DNA of 64,000 nt from Marinobacter sp050379415 (GTDB lineage Bacteria; Pseudomonadota; Gammaproteobacteria; Pseudomonadales; Oleiphilaceae): the NCBI RefSeq assembly GCF_050379415.1, contig NZ_JBNRLS010000002.1, forward strand, positions 124,001-188,000, in the 5' to 3' direction. The notes under the pieces were generated by a model that had not been told where the DNA came from, did not search any database, and worked only from the letters and a program-made list of their open reading frames with translations. The position numbers and the translations under genes were made by a program. Shown here in pieces: positions 1 through 7,817 of this stretch. The stretch's first letter is position 1. Each line of letters opens with the position of its first letter.

Positions 1-1
1 C

Positions 2-91
2 ACCGGCCAGGAACCCAGCCGGGGCATGCTTCTGGGTGCATCGACCAGCGCTGCCACTACCGAATCCGACGAGTCCGGAGAATCATCGTGA
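2..91 (+). CDS. C-terminal tail of an upstream gene, possibly queA
   Basis: An open frame enters from the left edge and ends at a TGA (89-91) that overlaps the GTG start of tgt, a typical translational coupling. Only 29 residues are visible. They are rich in Ser, Thr, Glu and Gly and carry no recognisable motif. In many gammaproteobacteria queA lies directly before tgt, so a QueA C-terminal extension is the natural guess, but nothing in the visible residues proves it. Confidence 0.4.
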   Translation, partial: TGQEPSRGMLLGASTSAATTESDESGESS

Positions 92-1227
92 CCAATTCCT
101 GCTTCATGTCCTTCGAGAAAATTACTGAAGACGGTCGTGCCCGGCGCGGCCGCCTGACGTTTCCCCGGGGCGTGGTCGAGACGCCGGCATTCATGCCGGT
201 GGGCACCTACGGAACCGTCAAGGGTATGCTGCCCCGTGATATTCATGAGATCGGTGCCCAGATTATCCTTGGCAATACCTTTCACCTGATGCTCAGGCCG
301 GGCACCGAGGTGGTCAAGGCCCACGGTGATCTGCATGACTTTACCCAGTGGCAGGGCCCGATCCTGACTGACTCCGGCGGTTTCCAGGTGTTCAGCCTGG
401 GCGAGATGCGCAAGATCACGGAAGAGGGCGTGACCTTCCGGTCACCGGTGGACGGCTCGAAAGTGGAGCTGTCGCCGGAAATCGCGATCCGGGTTCAGCG
501 CGACCTGGGTTCGGATATCGTCATGATCTTTGACGAGTGCACGCCTTACCCGGCAACCGAGAAGCAGGCCAGCGAATCCATGCAACTGTCTCTGCGCTGG
601 GCGGAACGAAGCAAAAACGCCCATGAAGGCAATCCGGCGGCATTGTTCGGTATTGTCCAGGGTGGCATGTACGAAGGGCTGCGTGACCAGTCCCTGGCCG
701 GGCTTACGGAGATCGGTTTTGACGGCTACGCCATCGGCGGGCTGTCAGTGGGGGAGCCGAAGGAAGACATGATCCGGATTCTGGATCACCTGCCGCCGAA
801 AATGCCCGAAGACAAGCCGCGCTATCTGATGGGTGTCGGTCGGCCAGAGGATATCGTCGAGGCGGTCCGCCGGGGTGTCGATATGTTCGACTGCGTGATG
901 CCGACACGGAATGCCCGTAATGGGTACCTGTTCACATCCACCGGCATCATCAAGATCCGCAACGCCCGTCATCGCCATGATACCGGTCCGCTGGACGAGC
1001 GCTGTGACTGTTACACGTGCCAGAAATTTTCGAGAAGTTATCTGCATCATCTGGATAAATGTGGAGAAATGCTTGGCGCCCAGCTTAATACGATCCACAA
1101 CCTGCGGTTCTACCAGAACCTTATGGCCGGATTGCGTGGGGCCATTGAAGCAGGTACATTGTCGGACTTTATTAGCGACTTCTACGCCCTTCGCGGCGAA
1201 TCGGTGCCGCCTCTGGCCGGTGCCTGA
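88..1227 (+). CDS. tgt: Queuine tRNA-ribosyltransferase (tRNA-guanine transglycosylase)
   Basis: Exchanges guanine 34 for preQ1 in the anticodon of tRNAs with GUN anticodons, a step of queuosine synthesis. The protein matches Tgt along its whole length: GRARRG near the N-terminus, the DSGGFQVFSLG substrate loop, DECTPYP, MPTRNARNG, and the zinc site CDCYTC followed by a histidine. GTG at 88 is preferred because GGAG (77-80) lies seven bases upstream and the start overlaps the preceding stop. ATG at 106 would match the E. coli N-terminus but has no Shine-Dalgarno sequence. It is followed by yajC-secD-secF, the usual order. Confidence 0.95.
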   Translation: MTNSCFMSFEKITEDGRARRGRLTFPRGVVETPAFMPVGTYGTVKGMLPRDIHEIGAQIILGNTFHLMLRPGTEVVKAHGDLHDFTQWQGPILTDSGGFQVFSLGEMRKITEEGVTFRSPVDGSKVELSPEIAIRVQRDLGSDIVMIFDECTPYPATEKQASESMQLSLRWAERSKNAHEGNPAALFGIVQGGMYEGLRDQSLAGLTEIGFDGYAIGGLSVGEPKEDMIRILDHLPPKMPEDKPRYLMGVGRPEDIVEAVRRGVDMFDCVMPTRNARNGYLFTSTGIIKIRNARHRHDTGPLDERCDCYTCQKFSRSYLHHLDKCGEMLGAQLNTIHNLRFYQNLMAGLRGAIEAGTLSDFISDFYALRGESVPPLAGA

Positions 1228-1256
1228 ACGAATTGCCAAACCAACGGAGATAATAA

Positions 1257-1619
1257 ATGAAATCAATGAAGTTTCTTGTTGCTGGACTGATGGCTCTGAT
1301 GCCGGCGCTGGCTATGGCTCAGGATCCCGCAGCCCAGGGCATGGGTGTGATGGGCCAGGTGATCTTTTTCGCCGGCTTTATCCTGATTTTCTACTTCCTG
1401 ATCTGGCGCCCCCAGTCCAAGCGCGCCAAGGAGCACAAGGCGCTGATGTCCGGCCTGAACAAGGGTGATGAGGTTGTCACCTCCGGTGGTGTCGCCGGCA
1501 AGATCACGAAGGTGACTGATGACTTTATCGTGATCGAAGTCGCCGACAACGTTGAAGTCAAGGTTCAGAAGGTTGCCGTTGCCGCAGCGCTGCCGAAAGG
1601 TACCCTGAAGGATATCTGA
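1257..1619 (+). CDS. yajC: Preprotein translocase accessory subunit YajC
   Basis: Small single-span inner-membrane protein that joins SecDF and YidC in the holotranslocon. The 120 residues begin with a hydrophobic signal-like stretch. A second segment around residues 30-50 (MGQVIFFAGFILIFYFLIW) leads into the family hallmark RPQ, and the cytoplasmic tail has the KGDEVVTSGG motif. A GGAG Shine-Dalgarno precedes the ATG. It lies 29 bases after tgt and 91 bases before secD, with a G+C-rich hairpin in the latter gap. Confidence 0.95.
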   Translation: MKSMKFLVAGLMALMPALAMAQDPAAQGMGVMGQVIFFAGFILIFYFLIWRPQSKRAKEHKALMSGLNKGDEVVTSGGVAGKITKVTDDFIVIEVADNVEVKVQKVAVAAALPKGTLKDI

Positions 1620-1678
1620 TCCAGGCTTTTCGCCTTCCCAGAACCTGCCTGTCTGATTCTTTCTGGCTGACAACCAAG

Positions 1679-1696
1679 GCCGGCCTCAGGGCCGGC
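1679..1696 (+). terminator. Small intercistronic hairpin between yajC and secD
   Basis: GCCGGCC (1679-1685) pairs with GGCCGGC (1690-1696) around a 4-base loop. No run of T follows, so complete termination is unlikely. It may stabilise the upstream message or cause partial attenuation between yajC and secD. Confidence 0.3.
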
Positions 1697-1710
1697 TATT
1701 AAGGGAACCC

Positions 1711-3588
1711 ATGCTGAACAAGTATCCGCTCTGGAAAAACCTGGTTATCCTGGTCGCGCTCGTGATCGGGTTTATCTACGCTCTGCCCAACCTTTTCCCC
1801 GATGATTTCGCCATCCAGATTACCGGCGCCCGCAGCAGCACCGAAGTGAACGAGCGTGTGCTGGAACGTGCGGTCCAGGCACTGGAATCCGAAGGCATCA
1901 CGGTGAAGAGCAGCTCTCTGCAAGAGCGTGATGCCCTGATTCGCCTGACCAGCTCCGATGACCAGCTCAAGGCCCGCCCGACCGTCCAGCAGGCGCTGGG
2001 CAACGAATACCTGGTGGCATTGAACATGGCCGCGTCCACCCCGGACTGGCTGAAAGCCGTCGGTGCCGGACCCATGAAACTGGGTCTGGATTTGCGAGGT
2101 GGTGTGCACTTCCTGCTGGAAGTGGACATGGATACGGCGCTGCAGCAGCGTCTGGAAGCCTTGTCCAGCCAGATCAAGCGGGAGCTGCGTGAAGAGCGGG
2201 TTCGGTATCGTGGCGGTGATGTTGATGCCGGTGACCGCCAGATTGTGCTGAGCTTCCGGGACGAGGAGTCTCGTGCCGAGGCCTTTGACCTGGTCCGCAA
2301 CCAGTACAATCAGTTCCTGATGGACGAGCAGATGCAGGGTGACGAGTTCCAGTTGGTGCTGTCCCTTTCCGAAGCGGAAGTGAAGTCGATCCAGGAGTAT
2401 GCCCTCGAGCAAAACCTGACGACCATCCGTAACCGTGTCAACGAACTGGGCGTGGCTGAGCCGCTCGTTCAGCGTCAGGGCACGGACCGGATCATCGTGG
2501 AGCTGCCGGGCGTTCAGGATACCGCCCAGGCTAAGCGGGTACTGGGTGCTACCGCGAACCTGGAGTTCCGCCTCGAAGCAAGGCAGGACGCACCGGCCAG
2601 CGAAACGGAGGAGTACAGCTTCCGGGATAATCCCCAGCGCACTGCGCGCCTTGAGCGCGATGTGATTACCACTGGTAACAATGTGGCCAACGCCCAGCAG
2701 GCGTTTGACGAGAACGGCCAGCCACAGGTCAACATCACCATGGACTCCGTGGGCGGTGATCTGATGAACCGTGCCACCCGCAACGCCATTGGTCGCCGGA
2801 TGGCCGTGTTGTTCATCGAATACCGTACCGAAACCGAAAGCCGGATGGTGGACGGTGAGCCCACCATGGTCGAGAAGCGGGTGGTAGAGAAAGGTATTAT
2901 CAGCCTTGCCACCATTCAGTCGGCTCTGGGCAGCAGCTTCCGGATTACTGGCCTGGATTCCATTCCGGAAGCTTCCGAGCTGGCCCTGTTGCTGCGTGCC
3001 GGTGCCCTGGCGGCGCCCATGTACTTTGTTCAGGAGCGGACCATCGGTCCGAGCCTGGGTCAGAAAAACATCGATGCCGGCGTGATGTCGGTGGCGCTCG
3101 GTTTCGGCCTGGTCCTGCTGTACATGATTGTCTATTACCGTGGGTTCGGACTGATTGCCAACGTCTCGCTGACCCTCAACCTGATGTTGCTTATTGCCTG
3201 CATGTCCATCCTGTCGGCAACGCTCACCCTCCCGGGCATTGCCGGTATCGTGCTGACCGTTGGTATGGCCGTGGATGCGAACGTGCTGATCTTCGAGCGA
3301 ATACGTGAAGAGCTGAAAGCAGGGGTGGCGCCACAACTGGCCATTAATGCCGGCTATTCGCGGGCGTTCGTTTCGATCTTTGATGCCAACATCACCACGC
3401 TGTTGGTCGCGGTGATCCTGTTCGCCATGGGCTCCGGCCCGGTCAAGGGCTTCGCCGTCACCCTGTGCATCGGTATTCTTACCTCGATGTTCTCCGGGCT
3501 GATGGTCAGTCGCAGCATCGTTAACCTTGTGTATGGCGGTCGGAAGATCGAAAAGCTGTCGATTGGAGGGAAGCTGGCAAATGTCTGA
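1711..3588 (+). CDS. secD: Protein translocase subunit SecD
   Basis: RND-like component of SecDF, which uses the proton gradient to help pull preproteins out of the Sec channel on the periplasmic side. The 625 residues fit the family (E. coli about 615). There is an N-terminal membrane helix, a large periplasmic P1 region with GLDLRGGVHFLLEVD, and a C-terminal group of membrane helices containing VDANVLIFERIREEL, the conserved TM4-TM5 motif. The stop codon lies inside the secF start region, so the two are translationally coupled. Confidence 0.97.
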   Translation: MLNKYPLWKNLVILVALVIGFIYALPNLFPDDFAIQITGARSSTEVNERVLERAVQALESEGITVKSSSLQERDALIRLTSSDDQLKARPTVQQALGNEYLVALNMAASTPDWLKAVGAGPMKLGLDLRGGVHFLLEVDMDTALQQRLEALSSQIKRELREERVRYRGGDVDAGDRQIVLSFRDEESRAEAFDLVRNQYNQFLMDEQMQGDEFQLVLSLSEAEVKSIQEYALEQNLTTIRNRVNELGVAEPLVQRQGTDRIIVELPGVQDTAQAKRVLGATANLEFRLEARQDAPASETEEYSFRDNPQRTARLERDVITTGNNVANAQQAFDENGQPQVNITMDSVGGDLMNRATRNAIGRRMAVLFIEYRTETESRMVDGEPTMVEKRVVEKGIISLATIQSALGSSFRITGLDSIPEASELALLLRAGALAAPMYFVQERTIGPSLGQKNIDAGVMSVALGFGLVLLYMIVYYRGFGLIANVSLTLNLMLLIACMSILSATLTLPGIAGIVLTVGMAVDANVLIFERIREELKAGVAPQLAINAGYSRAFVSIFDANITTLLVAVILFAMGSGPVKGFAVTLCIGILTSMFSGLMVSRSIVNLVYGGRKIEKLSIGGKLANV

Positions 3589-4534
3589 GCAGGAGAAGAA
3601 ACCGTTTGATTTTATGGGGTTCCGGAAGGCTGCTTCCGTCGTCTCCATCGCGCTGATCATTGTCTCGATTGCCTTGCTGGCAGTTCGTGGCCTGAACCTG
3701 GGCATGGACTTTACCGGGGGCACCTCCGTCGAATTCGAATATGCGGAAGCGCCGTCCCTGGACAATATCCGTGGTCAGCTTGACGAAGCCGGCTTCGAGA
3801 AGTTTGTGGTCCAGAATTTTGGTTCCGATACCACGATCCTGATCCGTCTGGCGGAAGCAGGTAATGATGAGCTTGCCGTCGAAGTCGCCGACGCCCTTCA
3901 GAAGGGTGGTGCGCAGTTCGAGCTGATCAGTTCCGAGTTCATCGGTTCCCAGGTGGGTGAGCAGCTCAAGGAAGACAGTGGTCTGGGCCTGTTGCTGGCC
4001 CTGGCGGTGGTGCTCATTTATGTGGGGATGCGCTTCCAGTTCAAGTTCGGTATCGCCTCGGTGATTCCGCTGGCCCATGATGTGATCATTGTTCTGGGTG
4101 TGTTTGCCCTGTTCCAGTGGACCTTCGATCTGACCGTACTGGCTGCCCTGCTGGCGGTAATCGGTTATTCCCTGAATGACACCATCGTAGTCGCGGACCG
4201 TATCCGGGAAAATTTCCGCAAGATGCGGGTCGGGGATGCCTGGGACATCATCAACACCTCGATTCATCAGACCATCAGCCGGACCATCAATACATCCGGT
4301 ACTACATTGGTGGTGCTGTTTGCGCTCTATCTGTTCGGCGGTGAGGCGATCAACAACTTCGCCCTGGCGCTGATTATCGGCGTGCTGGTTGGTACCTATT
4401 CCTCCATCTATGTCTCTGCCAACCTGTTGATCGCGCTGGGCGTGTCCCGGGAGGACATGATGCTCCCGGTCAAAGAGGGTGCGGCCGGGCAGGAAGAGGA
4501 AGAAGAACCACCGGAATGGCTCAACCGGATGTAA
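3581..4534 (+). CDS. secF: Protein translocase subunit SecF
   Basis: Partner of SecD in the inner membrane. The frame is open further upstream, but ATG 3581 is the supported start: GGAGG (3565-3569) precedes it and the overlap with the secD stop is 8 bases. This gives 317 residues. Family motifs are GMDFTGGTSVEF after the first membrane helix and SLNDTIVVADRIREN near the C-terminal helices. The protein ends in an acidic EEEEEPPEW tail. A bidirectional hairpin terminator follows. Confidence 0.97.
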   Translation: MSEQEKKPFDFMGFRKAASVVSIALIIVSIALLAVRGLNLGMDFTGGTSVEFEYAEAPSLDNIRGQLDEAGFEKFVVQNFGSDTTILIRLAEAGNDELAVEVADALQKGGAQFELISSEFIGSQVGEQLKEDSGLGLLLALAVVLIYVGMRFQFKFGIASVIPLAHDVIIVLGVFALFQWTFDLTVLAALLAVIGYSLNDTIVVADRIRENFRKMRVGDAWDIINTSIHQTISRTINTSGTTLVVLFALYLFGGEAINNFALALIIGVLVGTYSSIYVSANLLIALGVSREDMMLPVKEGAAGQEEEEEPPEWLNRM

Positions 4535-4546
4535 GCCCTCCGGGCA

Positions 4547-4587
4547 TAAAAAAAACCGCCACTCCGAGGAGTTGGCGGTTTTTTTAT
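4547..4587. terminator. Bidirectional terminator between secF and suhB
   Basis: An inverted repeat built on ACCGCCA / TTGGCGGT is flanked by an A-run on the left and a T-run on the right. It can therefore act as a rho-independent terminator for secF on the + strand and for suhB on the - strand, which converge here. Confidence 0.8.
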
Positions 4588-4606
4588 GGCTTGCCGAAGC
4601 TGTTGA

Positions 4607-5419
4607 TCAGCGCGGCAGGCGGCCCCGGAAGGGGTGCAGGGTTTTCAGAACTTCCCGGAACAGCTTGGGATTGGCCACGACCAGTTGCCGGGCGTTACCG
4701 GTAGACGGGTTGCCGGAGAAGTCACCGGTCAGTGCGCCGGATTCCATGGCCAGGGTCACGCCCAGGTCCAGATCGGCCGCTTCCGGGCGGAAGATGACGG
4801 CAGCATCAAGGCTGCCCGAGGCAACCCGGGCAATATCCAGCACTACGCAGCCGGAACTGCGAAACATGGCTGAATCGTGGGCGATGACCGCGGCCATTTC
4901 ACCCCACAGCTGTGAGTTATCGCTCTTGCGCGCCTGATCCAGCAGGTTGGTGGCAATGGCGGCCTTGTCGAAATGCCTGATTTCCGAAGTGCGTACCCGC
5001 CGGCTGTTGAGGGCTGCGCCGTGACCCCGGGACGCGGAATATTCTTCGCCGGTAATCGGGTTCACGATCAGCAGGTTTTCAGTGCGGTTGTTCCGCTTCT
5101 GGGACAGGGCCAGAACGAAATCCGGAATCCCGCGGAGAAAGTTTTCGCGGCCCAGAACCGGAAAGATATGCCAGCTCTTCTCGCTGGTGCCGGCGCTGGC
5201 CTCGTTCAACGGAGCAATCTCGTGGTCCTTATAGGACTTCTCGAGCTGCTCCTTGAAGTTGTCATAGATGGACTGTTCAACCCGATCCAGCTGGCGGCGA
5301 CGTTCGCTCTCGTCCTTGCCGTTGGGTTCCTGGCGCTCGAAATGGGCTTTCAGGTAGTCGGACCCCTGACGCGCAACGCGCAGGGCCATTTTGATTGCTG
5401 GTTGCATCTGAGTGTTCAT
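4607..5419 (-). CDS. suhB: SuhB-like inositol monophosphatase family protein, probable pseudoenzyme
   Basis: Occupies the suhB locus of relatives (beside secF and divergent from trmJ) and has the family length (270 residues from ATG 5419). SuhB proteins are Mg-dependent inositol-1-phosphatases that also bind NusA and RNA polymerase in rRNA antitermination. The catalytic core is altered. Where active members have DPLDGTTNF, this protein reads FPVLGRENF around residues 86-94, so both metal-binding aspartates are gone. The EE pair before it is NE at residues 72-73, and the WD motif is AD. Other blocks remain, such as SASRGHGAALN, GCVVLDIARVASGSLDA and TGDFSGN. Phosphatase activity is unlikely; a structural or transcriptional role is the inference. 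Confidence 0.85.
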   Translation of the reverse strand: MNTQMQPAIKMALRVARQGSDYLKAHFERQEPNGKDESERRRQLDRVEQSIYDNFKEQLEKSYKDHEIAPLNEASAGTSEKSWHIFPVLGRENFLRGIPDFVLALSQKRNNRTENLLIVNPITGEEYSASRGHGAALNSRRVRTSEIRHFDKAAIATNLLDQARKSDNSQLWGEMAAVIAHDSAMFRSSGCVVLDIARVASGSLDAAVIFRPEAADLDLGVTLAMESGALTGDFSGNPSTGNARQLVVANPKLFREVLKTLHPFRGRLPR

Positions 5420-5443
5420 TATCCAGGTGTGTGGAGGCCGGGT

Positions 5444-5452
5444 ATGATAGCA
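5444..5452 (-). promoter_or_regulatory. Extended -10 element for suhB
   Basis: On the minus strand the bases read TGCTATCAT, a TGn extended -10 (TATCAT against TATAAT), about 25 bases before the suhB ATG. No convincing -35 is seen, which is common for extended -10 promoters. Confidence 0.4.
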
Positions 5453-5535
5453 AAAGATCACCTCCCTTGTATGTTTTTTGACTCCGGAAAACCACGGATG
5501 ACGGCTATTCCGGAGAGGTCGGAGGAGCGTGGTTC

Positions 5536-5544
5536 TGCTATCAT
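5536..5544 (+). promoter_or_regulatory. Extended -10 element for trmJ
   Basis: The same nonamer TGCTATCAT occurs on the plus strand 45 bases before the trmJ ATG, a mirror image of the suhB element about 90 bases away. No good -35 box is visible. Confidence 0.4.
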
Positions 5545-5588
5545 GTCGCGCTTGGTTCACTCTGCACACAGAAACGGGCTTTTTGATC

Positions 5589-6455
5589 ATGCACAAACCC
5601 GCGCTCCCTATGGAAGGCTCGGACACCTATAACGACCGGATCCGCATTGTTCTGGTGGAAACTTCCCATTCGGGAAACATTGGCGCGGTTGCCCGGGCCA
5701 TGAAGAACATGGGACTGGGGAACCTGTGGCTGGTCAATCCGAAATCCTTTCCGGACGAAGCATCCTATGCCCGCGCCGCCGGTGCCTCGGATGTGCTCGA
5801 CCGTGCACAGGTAGTCGCCAGCCTGGAAGAAGCCATTGACGATTGCGTGCTGGTGATGGGCACCAGTGCCCGCGGCCGCAAGGTGCCCTGGCCGGTGATG
5901 CCGCCCCCCGAATCGGCCAGGGCTGCAGCGGAAGCGTCTGCCGGTGGTAGCGTTGCGCTGGTGTTCGGGCGCGAGAGCAACGGTCTGAGTAATGATGAGC
6001 TCCAGCATTGTCACCACCACATTCATATCCCGTCCAACCCGGAATACAGCTCCCTGAATCTGGCCATGGCGGTACAGGTGATGTGTTACGAGTTGCGGAT
6101 GCTTTATCTTCGTAACCTTGAAGGTGGCGAAGGTAGCCCATACCTCAAGCCCATGTCGGCACCGGGCGATGCCGGCTGGGATGTGTCTCCGGCTTCGGTC
6201 AGGGATGTGGAAGGGTTCTTCGGACATCTGGAACAGATGCTTGTGGACGTGGAGTTTCACCGCCGTGAGAATCCGCGCCAGCTGATGATCCGCTTGCGGA
6301 GGCTTTTCCAGCGGGCCAGACTTGATCAGATGGAAGTCAACATTCTCCGTGGCATCCTGACGGCGGCCCAGAAGGCTGCCGGCAAGGCACCAAATCAACG
6401 CCGATCCACTGATGGTGAGCCATCGGCGACGGGACAGGAAAATGGCCATGTTTGA
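5589..6455 (+). CDS. trmJ: tRNA (cytidine/uridine-2'-O-)-methyltransferase TrmJ
   Basis: SpoU/TrmD (SPOUT) superfamily enzyme that methylates the 2'-OH of nucleotide 32 in the tRNA anticodon loop using S-adenosylmethionine. Visible motifs are LVETSHSGNIGAVARAMKN near the N-terminus, LVFGRESNGLSNDEL (motif 2) and SLNLAMAVQV (motif 3, part of the knotted cofactor site). The C-terminal extension is typical of TrmJ dimers. The open frame extends upstream, but ATG 5589 is the first start matching the family; a second ATG at 5610 is possible. The end overlaps the cysE start. Confidence 0.93.
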   Translation: MHKPALPMEGSDTYNDRIRIVLVETSHSGNIGAVARAMKNMGLGNLWLVNPKSFPDEASYARAAGASDVLDRAQVVASLEEAIDDCVLVMGTSARGRKVPWPVMPPPESARAAAEASAGGSVALVFGRESNGLSNDELQHCHHHIHIPSNPEYSSLNLAMAVQVMCYELRMLYLRNLEGGEGSPYLKPMSAPGDAGWDVSPASVRDVEGFFGHLEQMLVDVEFHRRENPRQLMIRLRRLFQRARLDQMEVNILRGILTAAQKAAGKAPNQRRSTDGEPSATGQENGHV

Positions 6456-7221
6456 ACAATTGCGGGAAGACATTAACAGTGTTTTTCACCGGGATCCGGC
6501 GGCGCGGAACACGTTCGAGGTTCTCACCAATTACCCGGGCCTCCATGCTTTGCTGTTTCACCGGTTTGCCCACTGGCTCTGGAAGCTGGGGCTGAAATGG
6601 CTGGCCCGCACGGTATCAACCCTGGCCCGCTGGTTCACCGGCATCGAGATCCATCCGGGAGCAACCATCGGCCGACGATTCTTTATCGACCACGGCATGG
6701 GTGTGGTAATTGGTGAGACTACGGTTATCGGTGATGATGTGACCCTCTACCAGGGCGTGACTCTTGGGGGCACCAGTTGGAACAAGGGCAAGCGCCATCC
6801 GACCATCGGAGATGGTGTTGTCGTCGGCGCAGGTGCCAAGATCCTCGGGCCGTTTGAAGTGGGTGAGGGTGCCAAGATAGGTTCCAACTCTGTCGTGACC
6901 AAGGCGGTACCCGCCGGCGCCACGGTGGTTGGCATACCGGGGCGGGTGATCGTCAAACGCAAATCCGAAGACGATGTCCGCCGCAAAGAGATGGAAGAGC
7001 GCATGGGTTTCGATGCTTACGGGGTGACCGAGGAAATGCCGGACCCGGTGGCACGGGCCATGCGTGCACTGCTTGATCACATGCATGCGGTCGATGACCG
7101 CATCGAGAACATGTGCAAAGCGATCCGCAAGGTTAACAGTGAATACCAGAATGGCGAGCTGCCGCCGCTGGATGAGGAGGACTTTGACTGTGTCCGGGAT
7201 GACACGGATACGCGGGGTTGA
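6448..7221 (+). CDS. cysE: Serine O-acetyltransferase
   Basis: Acetylates L-serine with acetyl-CoA, the first step of cysteine synthesis. The 257 residues match the shorter Pseudomonas/Azotobacter-type CysE. An N-terminal helical region is followed by a left-handed beta helix of hexapeptide repeats (GATIGRRFFIDHG, VVIGETTVIGDDV, LGGTSWNKGKRHP, VVVGAGAKILG). The catalytic His lies in IDHGMGVVIGE. ATG 6448 is chosen because AGGA (6436-6439) is 8 bases upstream; ATG 6442 is in frame but badly spaced. It overlaps trmJ by 8 bases and stands directly before iscR, so cysteine supply and Fe-S assembly genes are adjacent. Confidence 0.95.
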   Translation: MFEQLREDINSVFHRDPAARNTFEVLTNYPGLHALLFHRFAHWLWKLGLKWLARTVSTLARWFTGIEIHPGATIGRRFFIDHGMGVVIGETTVIGDDVTLYQGVTLGGTSWNKGKRHPTIGDGVVVGAGAKILGPFEVGEGAKIGSNSVVTKAVPAGATVVGIPGRVIVKRKSEDDVRRKEMEERMGFDAYGVTEEMPDPVARAMRALLDHMHAVDDRIENMCKAIRKVNSEYQNGELPPLDEEDFDCVRDDTDTRG

Positions 7222-7254
7222 ATACTTGACTGAAATACTGGGTCAATTCATACT
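7222..7254 (+). promoter_or_regulatory. iscR promoter with IscR type 1-like operator
   Basis: TTGACT (7226-7231) and CATACT (7249-7254) are separated by 17 bases and form a sigma-70 promoter beginning right at the cysE stop codon. The left part ATACTTGACT (7222-7231) and the following A/T-rich bases and GGGTCAA resemble the IscR type 1 site (ATASYYGACT plus a degenerate second half) that overlaps iscR promoters in other gammaproteobacteria. Autorepression by [2Fe-2S]-IscR is therefore likely. Confidence 0.6.
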
Positions 7255-7298
7255 CGCATCTGTTAATCGAGATTCATTCCCGTCGCGGGGCTGACGCC

Positions 7299-7796
7299 AT
7301 GAAACTGACCACCAAAGGCCGCTATGCTGTTACGGCGATGTTGGACCTGGCCCTTCACGGGGATCAGGGGCCGGTCAGTCTGGCGGATATATCATCCCGG
7401 CAGGAAATCTCGTTATCCTACCTGGAACAGCTTTTCTCCCGTCTGCGCCGGCAGAAACTGGTTGTCAGTATCCGTGGCCCGGGTGGTGGTTACCGCCTGA
7501 GCCGTGATGCTGATCGTGTCTACATCGCCGAGGTGGTGGATGCGGTCAGTGAGTCCCTGGATACCACCCGCTGTGGTAACAAGGGTGACTGCCAGAATGG
7601 GGAGAAGTGCCTTACCCACCATCTCTGGTCTGATCTGAGCGATCAGATTCATCAGTTTCTCAGCGAGATAAGTCTCGGGGATCTGATGAAGAAGCATGAA
7701 ATCCGTCAGGTTGCGGATCGCCAGAACCGTCTCCAGGGCGGCAAGGATTCTGAAACCATCAACACCGACCGTCTGACCGACCAGGCGCCGGCCTGA
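7299..7796 (+). CDS. iscR: Fe-S cluster assembly transcriptional regulator IscR
   Basis: Rrf2-family winged-helix regulator that binds a [2Fe-2S] cluster and controls Fe-S assembly genes. The 165 residues include the winged helix (residues 1-80, with SYLEQLFSRLRR as recognition region and RGPGGGYRL as wing). The complete cluster ligand set is present: Cys92, Cys98, Cys104 and His107, at the same numbers as in E. coli. It is followed after 21 bases by iscS, but the rest of the usual isc operon is missing here. Confidence 0.95.
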   Translation: MKLTTKGRYAVTAMLDLALHGDQGPVSLADISSRQEISLSYLEQLFSRLRRQKLVVSIRGPGGGYRLSRDADRVYIAEVVDAVSESLDTTRCGNKGDCQNGEKCLTHHLWSDLSDQIHQFLSEISLGDLMKKHEIRQVADRQNRLQGGKDSETINTDRLTDQAPA

Positions 7797-7817
7797 TACA
7801 GAACGTTCTTACATATC

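Noticed and set aside
1699..3765. 688-codon minus-strand open frame opposite secD
   Set aside because: Exact antisense of secD in a G+C-rich gene. The translation is rich in His, Gln and Gly with no family features; it is a codon-bias shadow.
4479..4937. Open frame across the secF end and the terminator
   Set aside because: It runs through the secF C-terminus, the bidirectional terminator and the antisense of suhB, with no coding character.
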